Shown piece after piece: positions 52,482-59,981 of a stretch of 64,000 bases of DNA (positions are counted from its first letter, which is position 1; the number at the start of each line of letters is the position of its first letter). The notes beneath the pieces are model-generated. The model was given only the letters and a program-made list of their open reading frames with translations, was not told the DNA's origin and did not search any database. The translations under genes were made by a program, and so were the position numbers. Source of the stretch: Agrococcus jenensis. Its GTDB lineage: Bacteria > Actinomycetota > Actinomycetes > Actinomycetales > Microbacteriaceae. The DNA lies in NCBI RefSeq assembly GCF_003752465.1, contig NZ_RKHJ01000001.1, forward strand, positions 1,178,001 through 1,242,000. Reading direction: 5' to 3'.

Positions 52482-53186
52482 TCAGGGCCGCGGCTCGCCG
52501 GTGTCGACGTCGGCGGTCTCGCGGTAGTAGCCCTCGATGTGGTTGCGGAGCAGCCCCGCGGCGCCCTCGCGGTCGCCGGCGCGCACGCGCTCGAGGATGC
52601 CGTGGTGCTCGGAGCGCAGCCGCGCGGCGGTCGTCGGCCAGTCGGGCAGCGACCGGGCGCGCGCGAGGGTGTGATCGGCGATCGACGTGCGCAGCGCATC
52701 CATAAGCGTGCTGATGAGCGGGTTGCCGGCCGCGCGCGACAGCTCGACGTGGAAGGCCGCGTCGAGCTGGAGGAACTCCTCGACGGGCAGATCGGGCTCG
52801 TCCATGCGCTCGAGCAGCTGCGCGGCGGCGGCCCGATCGCTGCCACCCTCGTGCGCGTGCTCGGCCGCCCAGGTCTCGAGCAGCAGCCGCACCTCGACGA
52901 TGTGCGCGTGCTCGACGTGCCGGGTCGCGAGCTGCATGTCGAGCGCGAGCGCGAGCGCCTGCTCGGGCGCGGCGGTGATGATCGTGCCCGAACGGGGCCC
53001 GGAGCCGGTCGACGTGCGGATCGTGCCGAGCGCCTCGAGCACGCGCAGTGCCTCGCGGAGCGAGCCGCGCGAGACGTGCAGCGTCTCGGCGAGCGCGCGC
53101 TCGCCGGGCAGGTGGTCGCCGATCGACAGCCGGCCGCTCTGCAGCTCGGCCGTCACCCAGCCCATCACCGTCTCGTGCGCCTTCAT
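52482..53186 (-). CDS. lldR: GntR/FCD-family regulator of lldD (LldR-like)
   Basis: The 234-residue protein has a winged helix with GDHLPGERALAETLHVSRGSLREALRVLE (described from its start, GDHLPGERALAE) of the FadR/PdhR subgroup, and an FCD domain with DAAFHVELSRAAGNP and SEHHGILERVRAGD giving the Asp/His metal ligands. GATACT lies seven bases before the ATG, close to the leaderless spacing. It is 80 bases upstream of lldD in the same direction with the operator in between, the classic layout of a lactate-responsive repressor. Confidence 0.82.
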   Translation of the reverse strand: MKAHETVMGWVTAELQSGRLSIGDHLPGERALAETLHVSRGSLREALRVLEALGTIRTSTGSGPRSGTIITAAPEQALALALDMQLATRHVEHAHIVEVRLLLETWAAEHAHEGGSDRAAAAQLLERMDEPDLPVEEFLQLDAAFHVELSRAAGNPLISTLMDALRTSIADHTLARARSLPDWPTTAARLRSEHHGILERVRAGDREGAAGLLRNHIEGYYRETADVDTGEPRP

Positions 53187-53251
53187 CGCGACGAGTATCC
53201 CAGCGCCGGCCTGCGCGCGTCGCGACGGCGCTGAGGTGCGACCATCGACGC

Positions 53252-53674
53252 ATGGGATGGATCGGTCGCCGCGGCTGGCTCGTGCTCTTCGCGCTCGCGA
53301 TCGTCGTGCAGCTCGTCGGGCTCTACGCCCCGCGTGCGCCGTCCGGCGGCGGCATCCCCGGCCTCGACAAGGTCGCGCATGCCGCGATGTTCCTCGCCCC
53401 GGCGCTGCTCGGCCTGCTCGCGGGCATCCGGCCGGTCGTGCTCGCGCCGCTGCTCGTGATCCATGCCGTGGTGTCGGAGGTCGTGCAGCACCTCGCGCTC
53501 GGCGAGCGCTCCGGCGACCCGTGGGATGCGGTGGCCGACATCGTCGGCGTCGCCATCGGCCTCGCCGTGGGCTCGGCGCTCGTGCAGCGGGCGCGGGACC
53601 GCGGATCGGCGGGACGCGCGGGGGACGGGCGCGGCTCCGGCAGCCGCACCGGTCCGGGTGCGCCTCCAGCGTGA
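53252..53674 (+). CDS. VanZ-family membrane protein
   Basis: The 140-residue protein has about four hydrophobic segments (WLVLFALAIVVQLVGLYA first) with the VanZ-like PGLDKVAHAAMFLAPALLGL and the acidic HLALGERSGDPWDAVADIVG that follows. The D-K-x2-H pair and the DxxDxxxN/D-type motif are characteristic of this family, whose best-known member gives low teicoplanin resistance; most actinobacterial copies have no assigned role. The last 30 residues are polar and Gly/Arg-rich. It is monocistronic. Confidence 0.75.
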   Translation: MGWIGRRGWLVLFALAIVVQLVGLYAPRAPSGGGIPGLDKVAHAAMFLAPALLGLLAGIRPVVLAPLLVIHAVVSEVVQHLALGERSGDPWDAVADIVGVAIGLAVGSALVQRARDRGSAGRAGDGRGSGSRTGPGAPPA

Positions 53675-53806
53675 CGCCGCATCCGGTGTTCGCGACGGTC
53701 GACGGCCCTGCCCGCGCGGCGCCCCCCGGTCGGCTGGCGGCATCTTGTGCGCGGTTGACCGGTTCGGGGCTGGGCGCCGCGACCGGCGAGCACGCAGACT
53801 GAGGCC

Positions 53807-54358
53807 GTGACCACCACCGCGCTCCTCGTCATCGACGTGCAGGACTCCTTCCGCGAGCAGCCCTCGTGGGCCGACATCTCGAACCCCGGCATCGCCACCG
53901 ATGCTGCTCGCCTCGTCGAGCACGCGCGTGGCGCCGGCGACGCCGTGATCTGGGTGCTGCACGCCGAGCCAGGCTCCGGAGGCGCGTTCGACCCGGCGAG
54001 CGGACTCGTGCGCCTGCAGGAGGGCCTCGAGCCGCTGCCCGACGAGCCGGTCGTCGTGAAGTCCAGCCACAACGCGTTCACGACCACCGATCTCGAGCGT
54101 CGGCTCGTGCAGGCCGGCGTCCGCAGGCTGCGGCTCGCGGGCATCCGCACCGAGCAGTGCGTCGAGACCACCGCCCGCGTCGGCAGCGACCTGGGCTACG
54201 ACGTCGAGGTCGTGCTCGACGCCACCGCGACGCATCCGCTCGCCCTCCACGACGGCTCTGGCACGCTGCCCGCCGCCGACGTCATCGCGCGCACGGCAGC
54301 CGCGCTGTCGGGCCGCTTCGCCACCATCACGACGATCGACGAGGTGCTCGCGGGCTGA
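53807..54358 (+). CDS. Isochorismatase-family cysteine hydrolase
   Basis: The 183-residue enzyme has the family triad Asp10 (LLVIDVQDSF), Lys85 (VVVKSSHNAF) and Cys118 (IRTEQCVETTAR), with a cis-peptide-type Gly-Ile before the Cys. Members hydrolyse amides (nicotinamide, N-carbamoyl compounds) or vinyl ethers. The HNAFTTTDLERRL stretch fits the general amidase-like group. The start is a GTG without a clear ribosome binding site. It has no operon partner, so its substrate cannot be guessed. Confidence 0.85.
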   Translation: MTTTALLVIDVQDSFREQPSWADISNPGIATDAARLVEHARGAGDAVIWVLHAEPGSGGAFDPASGLVRLQEGLEPLPDEPVVVKSSHNAFTTTDLERRLVQAGVRRLRLAGIRTEQCVETTARVGSDLGYDVEVVLDATATHPLALHDGSGTLPAADVIARTAAALSGRFATITTIDEVLAG

Positions 54359-54437
54359 GCGCGCCGCGGCCGCGCCGCCACCTGCCGCACAGGCCCGGCT
54401 TCTAGGGTTGGGCCACGGGCGAGGACGGGAGCGAGAC

Positions 54438-55418
54438 GTGAAGGCGATGCAGCAGCAGGGGCCGGGCGCCCCGCTCGAGTGGACGGATGCGCCCGACCCG
54501 ATCGCGGGGCACGGCGAGGTGGTCGTCGAGATCGTCGCGACCGCCGTCAACCGCGCCGACCTCATGCAGGCGGCCGGCCACTACCCGCCGCCGCTCGGGG
54601 AGTCGGACGTCATCGGGCTCGAGTGCTCGGGCACGATCGTCCACGTCGGCGACGGCGTCGAGGGCTGGGCGGTCGGCGATGAGGTGTGCGCGCTGCTCGC
54701 GGGCGGCGGGTATGCCGAGCGGGTCGCGGTGCCCGCCACCCAGCTGCTCCCGGTGCCGAAGGGGGTCTCGCTCGAGGACGCGGCGGCGCTGCCCGAGGCG
54801 GCGTGCACGGTCTGGACCGCGATCCGGGATGCGCCCGCCCCCGCGCTCGACGCGCTCGCGCTCGTGCACGGCGGCAGCGGCGGGGTCGGCTCGATGGCGA
54901 TCCAGGTGCTCACGGCGCGCGGCTACCGGGTCGCGACGACCGCGAGCGAGCGGCACCACGACCTCGTCCACAGCCTGGGTGCCGAGATCGCCATCGACTA
55001 CCGCTCGGAGGACTTCGAGGCCGTCGTCCATGCCGCGACCGACGGGCGCGGCGCCGAGCTGATCCTCGACGTCGTGGGCGGCGACTACCTCGCGCGCAAC
55101 GTCGCGGCGCTCGCGCTCGACGGCACGATCACCGTCATCGCCGCGCAGGGCGGCACGAAGGCGGAGATCGACCTGCGCGCCCTCATGCAGCGGCGCGTCA
55201 CGCTGCGCGCCATGACGCTGCGGGCGCGGCCGCACAACGGGCGCGGCGGGAAGGCCGACGTCATCGACGAGGTGCGCCGCGAGCTGTGGCCGCTGCTCGA
55301 GGACGGCGAGATCGCCCCCGTCATCGGCGCGAAGCTGCGGCTGACGCACGCGAACGAGGCGCACGCCCTCATGGGCGGCGCCGAGGCGCCCGGCGGCAAG
55401 ATCCTGCTCGTCCGCTGA
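54438..55418 (+). CDS. Zinc-independent NAD(P)H:quinone oxidoreductase (MDR family)
   Basis: The 326-residue medium-chain reductase resembles human PIG3/QOR: NRADLMQAAGHYPPPLGESD, IGLECSGTIVHVGDGV, then the NADPH-binding LVHGGSGGVGSMAIQVL. Structural and catalytic zinc ligands of alcohol dehydrogenases are absent. It would reduce quinones or enones with NADPH. The GTG start follows GGGAG by six bases. It is downstream of the isochorismatase gene but separated by 79 bases, so it probably has its own promoter. Confidence 0.88.
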   Translation: MKAMQQQGPGAPLEWTDAPDPIAGHGEVVVEIVATAVNRADLMQAAGHYPPPLGESDVIGLECSGTIVHVGDGVEGWAVGDEVCALLAGGGYAERVAVPATQLLPVPKGVSLEDAAALPEAACTVWTAIRDAPAPALDALALVHGGSGGVGSMAIQVLTARGYRVATTASERHHDLVHSLGAEIAIDYRSEDFEAVVHAATDGRGAELILDVVGGDYLARNVAALALDGTITVIAAQGGTKAEIDLRALMQRRVTLRAMTLRARPHNGRGGKADVIDEVRRELWPLLEDGEIAPVIGAKLRLTHANEAHALMGGAEAPGGKILLVR

Positions 55419-55428
55419 CCCTGCCCAG

Positions 55429-55482
55429 GAGTGTCGGGTCGCTGCGGAAGTGCCCCGACACTCGCGCGCGAACCCGACACTC
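55429..55482. repeat. GAGTGTCGGG element: one forward and two inverted copies
   Basis: GAGTGTCGGG (55429-55438) is followed by its complement CCCGACACTC at 55454 and again at 55473. The first pair may act as terminator for the upstream gene. Confidence 0.6.
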
Positions 55483-55555
55483 CGCGGGCGGTCGCGTGTC
55501 AGTGGTCGGTGATCGGATGGTCTCGAACCGTTCGACGACGAGCATCGGAGCGATC

Positions 55556-55711
55556 ATGGGACGTCAGCAGCGCGGCACGCGCCACGGGGACGACCGGACG
55601 ACCTGGCAGGAGCGGCACACGCTGAGCCTCGAGCAGCAGGAGCGCGAGCGGCTCCTGCATCGGCATGCCGACCTCTTCGCCGACGTCGCGTCCCGGGCCT
55701 GGATCATCTGA
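55556..55711 (+). CDS. Small charged protein (51 residues)
   Basis: MGRQQRGTRHGDDRTTWQER opens a highly charged, probably helical protein that ends in ADVASRAWII. GGAG lies six bases before the ATG. The composition (Arg, Glu, His, Gln) and length resemble the small protein at 63010, which also starts MGR and ends in a hydrophobic tripeptide. I recognise no family. It precedes the flotillin gene by 94 bases. Confidence 0.5.
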   Translation: MGRQQRGTRHGDDRTTWQERHTLSLEQQERERLLHRHADLFADVASRAWII

Positions 55712-55805
55712 GCGGAACCGCGCGGCGATTTGCTGAAGATTCGTGCAACTTGCCGCTTCGGCACCGTAGCCTGCGGGAGACACCCCCGCACCTCAGGAGG
55801 CGCTC

Positions 55806-57335
55806 GTGCCCGATCTGCTCAACCCGATCTTCATCCTCATCCTGCTCGCGGCCCTCGTGGCCGTCGTGCTCATCACCGGCGCCGTGCGCCGCTACCGCAT
55901 CGCCGAACCCGACGAGGCGATCATCGTCACGGGCCGCAAGGGCAAGACCACGGTCGACGCATCCGGCCACTCCTTCACCGACCTCTCGGGGCAGAAGGTC
56001 GTCACCGGCGGCGGCGTCTTCGTCATGCCGTTCGTGCAGAAGTCGTTCAAGCTGTCGCTGCGCTCGCGCCGCCTCCTCTTCAACACCACTGCGCAGACCA
56101 AGAACGGCATCACCATCCACGCCCAGGCGGTCGCGGTGATCAAGGTCGGCGGCACCGAGGAGATGATCCGCAACGCGGCGCAGCGCTTCCTGTCGCAGCA
56201 GGAGGAGATCGAGTCGTCGACGCAGGAGGTGCTCTCGGGCTCGCTCCGCGGCATCATCGGCCAGCTGACGGTGCTCGACATCATCCACGACCGCAAGGCG
56301 CTGGCGGATGCGGTGCTGCAGGCCGCCGAGGACGCCCTCACCAAGCAGGGCCTCGTCGTCGACACGCTCCAGATCCAGGAGATCAACGACAACCAGAACT
56401 ACATCTCGAACCTCGGCGTGCCCGAGTCGGCCGCCGTGCAGCGCGCCGCCGCGATCGCCAACACCGAGGCGCAGAAGGCTGCGGAGCAGGCCTCGATCGA
56501 GGCGAAGAAGCAGATCCTCGAGGCGAACCGCGTGCTGCAGCTGCAGGAGGCGGCCGTGCGCGCCGAGACCGACAAGGCCGTGGCGCAGGCGGCCGCCGCG
56601 AAGCCGCTCGAGGACGCGGTGCAGCGGCAGGCGATCGTCGCGCAGGAGGAGATCACGGCGCAGCGGCAGGCCGAGCTGCGCGAGCAGCAGCTGAACGCCG
56701 ACGTGCGCAAGGTCGCCGACGCCGAGTCGTACCGCATCCAGGTCACCGCCGAGGCGAACGCGAAGGCGCGGCAGGTCGAGGCGAACGCCGAGCGAGCGTC
56801 GCGCGAGGCGCGCGCCGAGGCGGCGAAGGCCGAGGGCGTCGCGGAGGCCGCGGTCACCGAGTCGCGGGGCAACGCGCAGCGCACGGCGCGCATCGCCGCC
56901 GCCGAGGCCGCGAAGGTCGAGGGCGAGGCCGAGGCCGTCGCGACCGCCGCGCGCGGCCGTGCGGAGGCAGAGGCGATCGGCGCCCGCGGCATCGCCGAGG
57001 GCGAGGCGATCGAGGCGCGCGCGAAGGCGCTCACCGAGAACGCGCAGGTCGTGCTCGCGCAGGAGCTGCTGAAGGTGATGCCCGCGGTGGCGGAGGCGTT
57101 CGGCAAGGCGTACGCCTCGAGCCAGATCACCGTCGTCTCGGCGGATGGCACCGGCAAGCTCACGAGCGACATGGTCGGCAACATGGCGACCATGACGCAG
57201 ATGATGAAGGATGCGACGGGCATCGACCTGCAGGCGATCGTGAACGCGACCGCGCAGGGGAGCGCCGCGGGCACCGCGATGGCGAAGCGGGGCCAGTCCG
57301 GCCCGGTGCTGGTGGACGCGCCGGCGTCGGAGTAG
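55806..57335 (+). CDS. Flotillin-like SPFH-domain protein
   Basis: A membrane hairpin or helix (FILILLAALVAVVLITGAV, residues about 8-27) is followed by the SPFH/PHB domain (YRIAEPDEAIIVTGRKG to about residue 200) and a long Ala/Glu-rich coiled coil with many AEA and EAKK-type repeats (about 210-420), the flotillin signature. The tail (VVSADGTGKL, then ATGIDLQAIVNA) is typical of bacterial FloT/YqiK. It should organise membrane microdomains. The GTG start is supported by AGGAGG just upstream. No NfeD partner gene is adjacent. A repeat array follows. Confidence 0.9.
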   Translation: MPDLLNPIFILILLAALVAVVLITGAVRRYRIAEPDEAIIVTGRKGKTTVDASGHSFTDLSGQKVVTGGGVFVMPFVQKSFKLSLRSRRLLFNTTAQTKNGITIHAQAVAVIKVGGTEEMIRNAAQRFLSQQEEIESSTQEVLSGSLRGIIGQLTVLDIIHDRKALADAVLQAAEDALTKQGLVVDTLQIQEINDNQNYISNLGVPESAAVQRAAAIANTEAQKAAEQASIEAKKQILEANRVLQLQEAAVRAETDKAVAQAAAAKPLEDAVQRQAIVAQEEITAQRQAELREQQLNADVRKVADAESYRIQVTAEANAKARQVEANAERASREARAEAAKAEGVAEAAVTESRGNAQRTARIAAAEAAKVEGEAEAVATAARGRAEAEAIGARGIAEGEAIEARAKALTENAQVVLAQELLKVMPAVAEAFGKAYASSQITVVSADGTGKLTSDMVGNMATMTQMMKDATGIDLQAIVNATAQGSAAGTAMAKRGQSGPVLVDAPASE

Positions 57336-57342
57336 CCCTCCC

Positions 57343-57492
57343 GCCTGCTGGCCGAGCCGCATGGCGGGCGCAGCCTGCTGGTCGAGCCGCACTGCGCGCG
57401 CAGCCTGCTGGTCGAGCCGCACGGCGCGCTCCGCCTGCTGGTCGAGCCGCACGGCGCGCTCAGTCTGCTGGTCGAGCCGCACGGCGCGCTCT
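57343..57492. repeat. Five tandem copies of a 30-bp unit
   Basis: Copies start at 57343, 57373, 57403, 57433 and 57463, each beginning GCCTGCTGG (last GTCTGCTGG) and containing TCGAGCCGCA. The core GCTGGTCGAG is the end of the intergenic repeat family in reverse. Both strands stay open because 30 is a multiple of three, so spurious frames arise. Confidence 0.85.
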
Positions 57493-57532
57493 GCGCGCCG
57501 CGCGAGTCGAGGCCACTGCCGTGGATCAGCGG

Positions 57533-57608
57533 GTGGTCTCGACTCGGTCAGCGCCCGGAGCGCGCGGACCGGCTCGACCGGCGGGTGGGCGCGCGGACCG
57601 GCTCGACC
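57533..57608. repeat. Diverged intergenic repeat units
   Basis: GGTGGTCTCGACTCGGTCAG leads to GCGCGGACCGGCTCGACC, repeated once more in part. This variant most resembles the copies inside the oleBC linker. Confidence 0.65.
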
Positions 57609-57631
57609 CGCCGGAGGCGAGGCCCGGAACC

Positions 57632-58291
57632 TCAGGCCGCCGGCGCGCCGGTGTAGAAACCGTAGGTGGCATCGGCCTGCCGGGCCGCCGCCTCCGCGTC
57701 GGCGCCGTCGGCGACCGAAGCCGCAGCCCACGCATCAGACGCGCCGCGGTAGAAGCTGCGGCCCTCGTCGGTGCCGGCCCACGCCTCGGCCTCGCCCGGC
57801 GAGAGCGACCCGTGCGTCGCCCCGAGGTGGAGCGCGAGCCCGAGGAGCCCGCCGTCCCAGCCGACGCCGGTGGCGCCCGGACCGAACGTCTCCCACATCT
57901 CGCTCGGCACGTCCGCCGCGCGAGCGACGTGCTCGAGCTCGAACCGGGTGCTGTCGCCCTCGGCGGCGAGCCGCACGGTGAGCCACGTCACGCCGCCGCC
58001 GAACTCCCACGTCACGCGGTAGCGCGCAGCATCGCCCGCGGGCGGCTCGCACTCGAGCACCTCACCGCCCGCGTTGCCCTCGAGCTGGTAGCGGCCGCCG
58101 AGCCGCAGGTCGCCCGACACCGGCATGAACCAGCGCGCGATCCGCTCGGGATCGGTGACGGCATCCCACACGTCGTCGATGGGGGAGCGGTAGGTCTGCG
58201 AGAGCGACTGCACGCGCGACTCCGCGCCGTCGATCTCGTCGACGCGCACCTCGCGCGTCACGGCGCCCAGCTGGGCCAGCACATCGACCAT
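57632..58291 (-). CDS. SRPBCC/AHSA1-domain protein
   Basis: The 219-residue protein has the START-like AHSA1 pattern: SQTYRSPIDDVWDAVTDPER, IARWFMPVSGDLRLGG, VLECEPP and TWEFGGGVTWLTVRL, ending in a long Trp-rich helix. These fold around a hydrophobic ligand or partner. AAGGAG lies upstream of the ATG. The preceding ArsR gene ends one base away, a pair seen repeatedly in actinobacteria (autorepressor plus SRPBCC protein). An additional C-terminal stretch (SFYRGASDAWAAASVADG) is unusual. The ligand is unknown. Confidence 0.82.
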   Translation of the reverse strand: MVDVLAQLGAVTREVRVDEIDGAESRVQSLSQTYRSPIDDVWDAVTDPERIARWFMPVSGDLRLGGRYQLEGNAGGEVLECEPPAGDAARYRVTWEFGGGVTWLTVRLAAEGDSTRFELEHVARAADVPSEMWETFGPGATGVGWDGGLLGLALHLGATHGSLSPGEAEAWAGTDEGRSFYRGASDAWAAASVADGADAEAAARQADATYGFYTGAPAA

Positions 58292-58292
58292 G

Positions 58293-58766
58293 TCAGGTCT
58301 CCTTCGTGGGATCGGGATCGACGGGGCGGTCGCCGGCGTCGGGGTCATGCTCGGAATCGTGCTCAGGGTCGTGCTCAGGGTCATGCTCAGGGTCGTGCTC
58401 CGCGTCGTGCGGTGCCTCGTGCTCCGCTGCCTCCGCGTCCAGCCGCCGCCGTCGACGTCCGCGCGCCAGCTCGGTGTCGAGCGCGGCGAGCCTCGGCATC
58501 CAGAAGCGGTCGAACGCGGAGAGCCACTCGCTCGCCTCGCGCGGACCGCTCGGGTCGACGGCGTAGAGCCGTCGCTGCCCCTCGGGTCGCACGACCGCGA
58601 AGCCCTGCTCGCGCAGCACCCGCAGGTGCTGGCTCACGGCGGGCTGGCTGATGCCGAACTCGTGGCCGATCGTCGCCGCGATCGCACCGGCGCTCTGCTC
58701 GCCGTCAGCGAGCAGCTCGAGGATGCGTCGCCGGACCGGATCGCCGAGGACATCGAGTGCGTGCAC
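58293..58766 (-). CDS. ArsR-family repressor with acidic His-rich tail
   Basis: Residues 1-90 are a standard ArsR winged helix (DPVRRRILELLADGEQSAG, ISQPAVSQHLRVLREQGF, RLYAVDP) of the SRPBCC-linked SdpR-like type. The C-terminal 40 residues contain five near-identical EHDP/EHDS units, encoded by a 12-bp tandem repeat, and could bind metal or stay disordered. The GTG start is supported by TTGACG, a 17-base spacer and AAGCAT, which put +1 on the GTG. It controls itself and the SRPBCC gene, most likely through the palindrome GGCGCC in its promoter. Confidence 0.85.
   Translation of the reverse strand: MHALDVLGDPVRRRILELLADGEQSAGAIAATIGHEFGISQPAVSQHLRVLREQGFAVVRPEGQRRLYAVDPSGPREASEWLSAFDRFWMPRLAALDTELARGRRRRRLDAEAAEHEAPHDAEHDPEHDPEHDPEHDSEHDPDAGDRPVDPDPTKET
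58344..58403. repeat. Five tandem copies of a 12-bp unit coding EHDP
   Basis: Units such as GTCGTGCTCAGG are repeated five times with one or two base changes each, inside the arsR tail. Copy number is a multiple of four codons and could vary between strains. Confidence 0.85.
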
Positions 58767-58772
58767 AGCACA

Positions 58773-58801
58773 ATGCTTGCACGGCGCCTTATATACGTCA
58801 A
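58773..58801 (-). promoter_or_regulatory. Leaderless promoter of the arsR-SRPBCC pair
   Basis: On the minus strand: TTGACG (58796-58801), 17 bases, AAGCAT (58773-58778), then six bases to GTG. The spacer holds TATATAAGGCGCC, an AT-then-GC stretch that may be the ArsR site. Confidence 0.5.
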
Positions 58802-58826
58802 GACCGAAACATCCGGTCGGCGAGGA

Positions 58827-59861
58827 TCAGTCCGGGGGGTCGCCGATCACCCACGGCACCTGCCCGACGCGGCGCCGCTCGTCGTCGAAGAGGTGGCCGA
58901 GCCGCTTGTAGTAGTGCAGCAGCAGGCTGCGATCCAGCACGCGCGCCGGCAGCCCGCGCGTGATCTGCGCCTCGATCTCGGCGGCCTGCTCGAGGCTCCG
59001 CAGCCACGCGATCACGTAGAGATTGCTCGCGCCGCCCGCGAGGGCCGCGCACAGCCGGATCGTCGGCAGCTCGCCGATGCGCCGCGCCGCCTCGTCGAGC
59101 TGCCCGGCCGGCACGACCATCCAGAGCGCGAGCGAGTGCGGCCAGTGCGGCTGGTCGAGCGTCACGTCGACGCGCTGCACGATGCGCCGGCTCTCGAGCA
59201 GCCGGTGCACGCTCCGCCGGGCGTGCGCCTCGCCGGTGCCGAGCGCCTCGGCGATCCGGGCCGTCGGCGCTCGCCCGTCGCGCTCGAGCTCGCCGAGCAC
59301 CGCGCGGGTGGTGGGCGCGCCGAGCTGCCGCGCGACCGTCGCCGTGGGCCCCGCCGACGCTTCCCGCGACGTGCCGCCCAGCACGCCCGCGCGCCAGTGC
59401 GACCCCTCCCGGAACACCCGAGTCATGATCGACGAGCGGACGTGCAGCACGTCGGCGTGCGAGCCGAGGTCGCGCTGCACGATGCGCCGCAGCTCGGTGA
59501 GGTCCTCGGCGAAGATGATGAGCCCGAGGTCGCGGTCGCCGGTCTGCGCCGAGACGGTGACGATGCGCGGATGCCGCACGAGCTCCGCGGCGACGTCGTC
59601 GGAGGTGCCGGGCCGGCACCGCACCTCGACGAGCCCCGCGACGAGCCCGGCCCCCATGCCCGGATAGGTGGTGATCCACGCCGCGCCCTCGGCGCTCAGC
59701 CGCTCCCAGCGGCGCCGCGCGGTGGGCGCGCTGACCCCGAGCGCGTGCGCGACCTGCGACCACGGCGCGCGCGGATCGCGCTGCAGCGCCTCGATCAGGG
59801 CGAGGTCCGAATGCGACAGCACGTCCTCGGGTTCGGCGGCGGCGAGGTCCATATCGAACAT
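58827..59861 (-). CDS. Tandem Lrp/AsnC-family regulator (two HTH-RAM units)
   Basis: At 344 residues it is about twice the usual Lrp length. The first unit has LSHSDLALIEALQRDPRAPW, SAPTARRRWERLSAEG and the RAM strand AGLVEVRCRPGTSDDV; the second has LGAPTTRAVLGELERDGRAP, GEAHARRSVHRLLESRRIV and LALWMVVPAGQLDEAARRI. A single chain may therefore act like a dimer. It diverges from the AbgT-M20 operon with 120 bases between and probably controls it in response to an amino acid or aminoacyl compound. An in-frame ATG three codons in is an alternative start. Confidence 0.82.
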   Translation of the reverse strand: MFDMDLAAAEPEDVLSHSDLALIEALQRDPRAPWSQVAHALGVSAPTARRRWERLSAEGAAWITTYPGMGAGLVAGLVEVRCRPGTSDDVAAELVRHPRIVTVSAQTGDRDLGLIIFAEDLTELRRIVQRDLGSHADVLHVRSSIMTRVFREGSHWRAGVLGGTSREASAGPTATVARQLGAPTTRAVLGELERDGRAPTARIAEALGTGEAHARRSVHRLLESRRIVQRVDVTLDQPHWPHSLALWMVVPAGQLDEAARRIGELPTIRLCAALAGGASNLYVIAWLRSLEQAAEIEAQITRGLPARVLDRSLLLHYYKRLGHLFDDERRRVGQVPWVIGDPPD

Positions 59862-59981
59862 CCTGACGGCAATCCGGGGCGAGGAGCGCAGATGTCACAT
59901 GCCTGCAACACCGGGATCGCATCCTGGTCCGCAACGTTCGCTCCGGCCCCAGAGCCCGAGCGCCTGCCGAGAGGGCCCACC

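Noticed and set aside
57343..57492. Possible CRISPR array (regular 30-bp period)
   Set aside because: The units are contiguous and nearly identical, with no unique spacers, and no cas genes are near.
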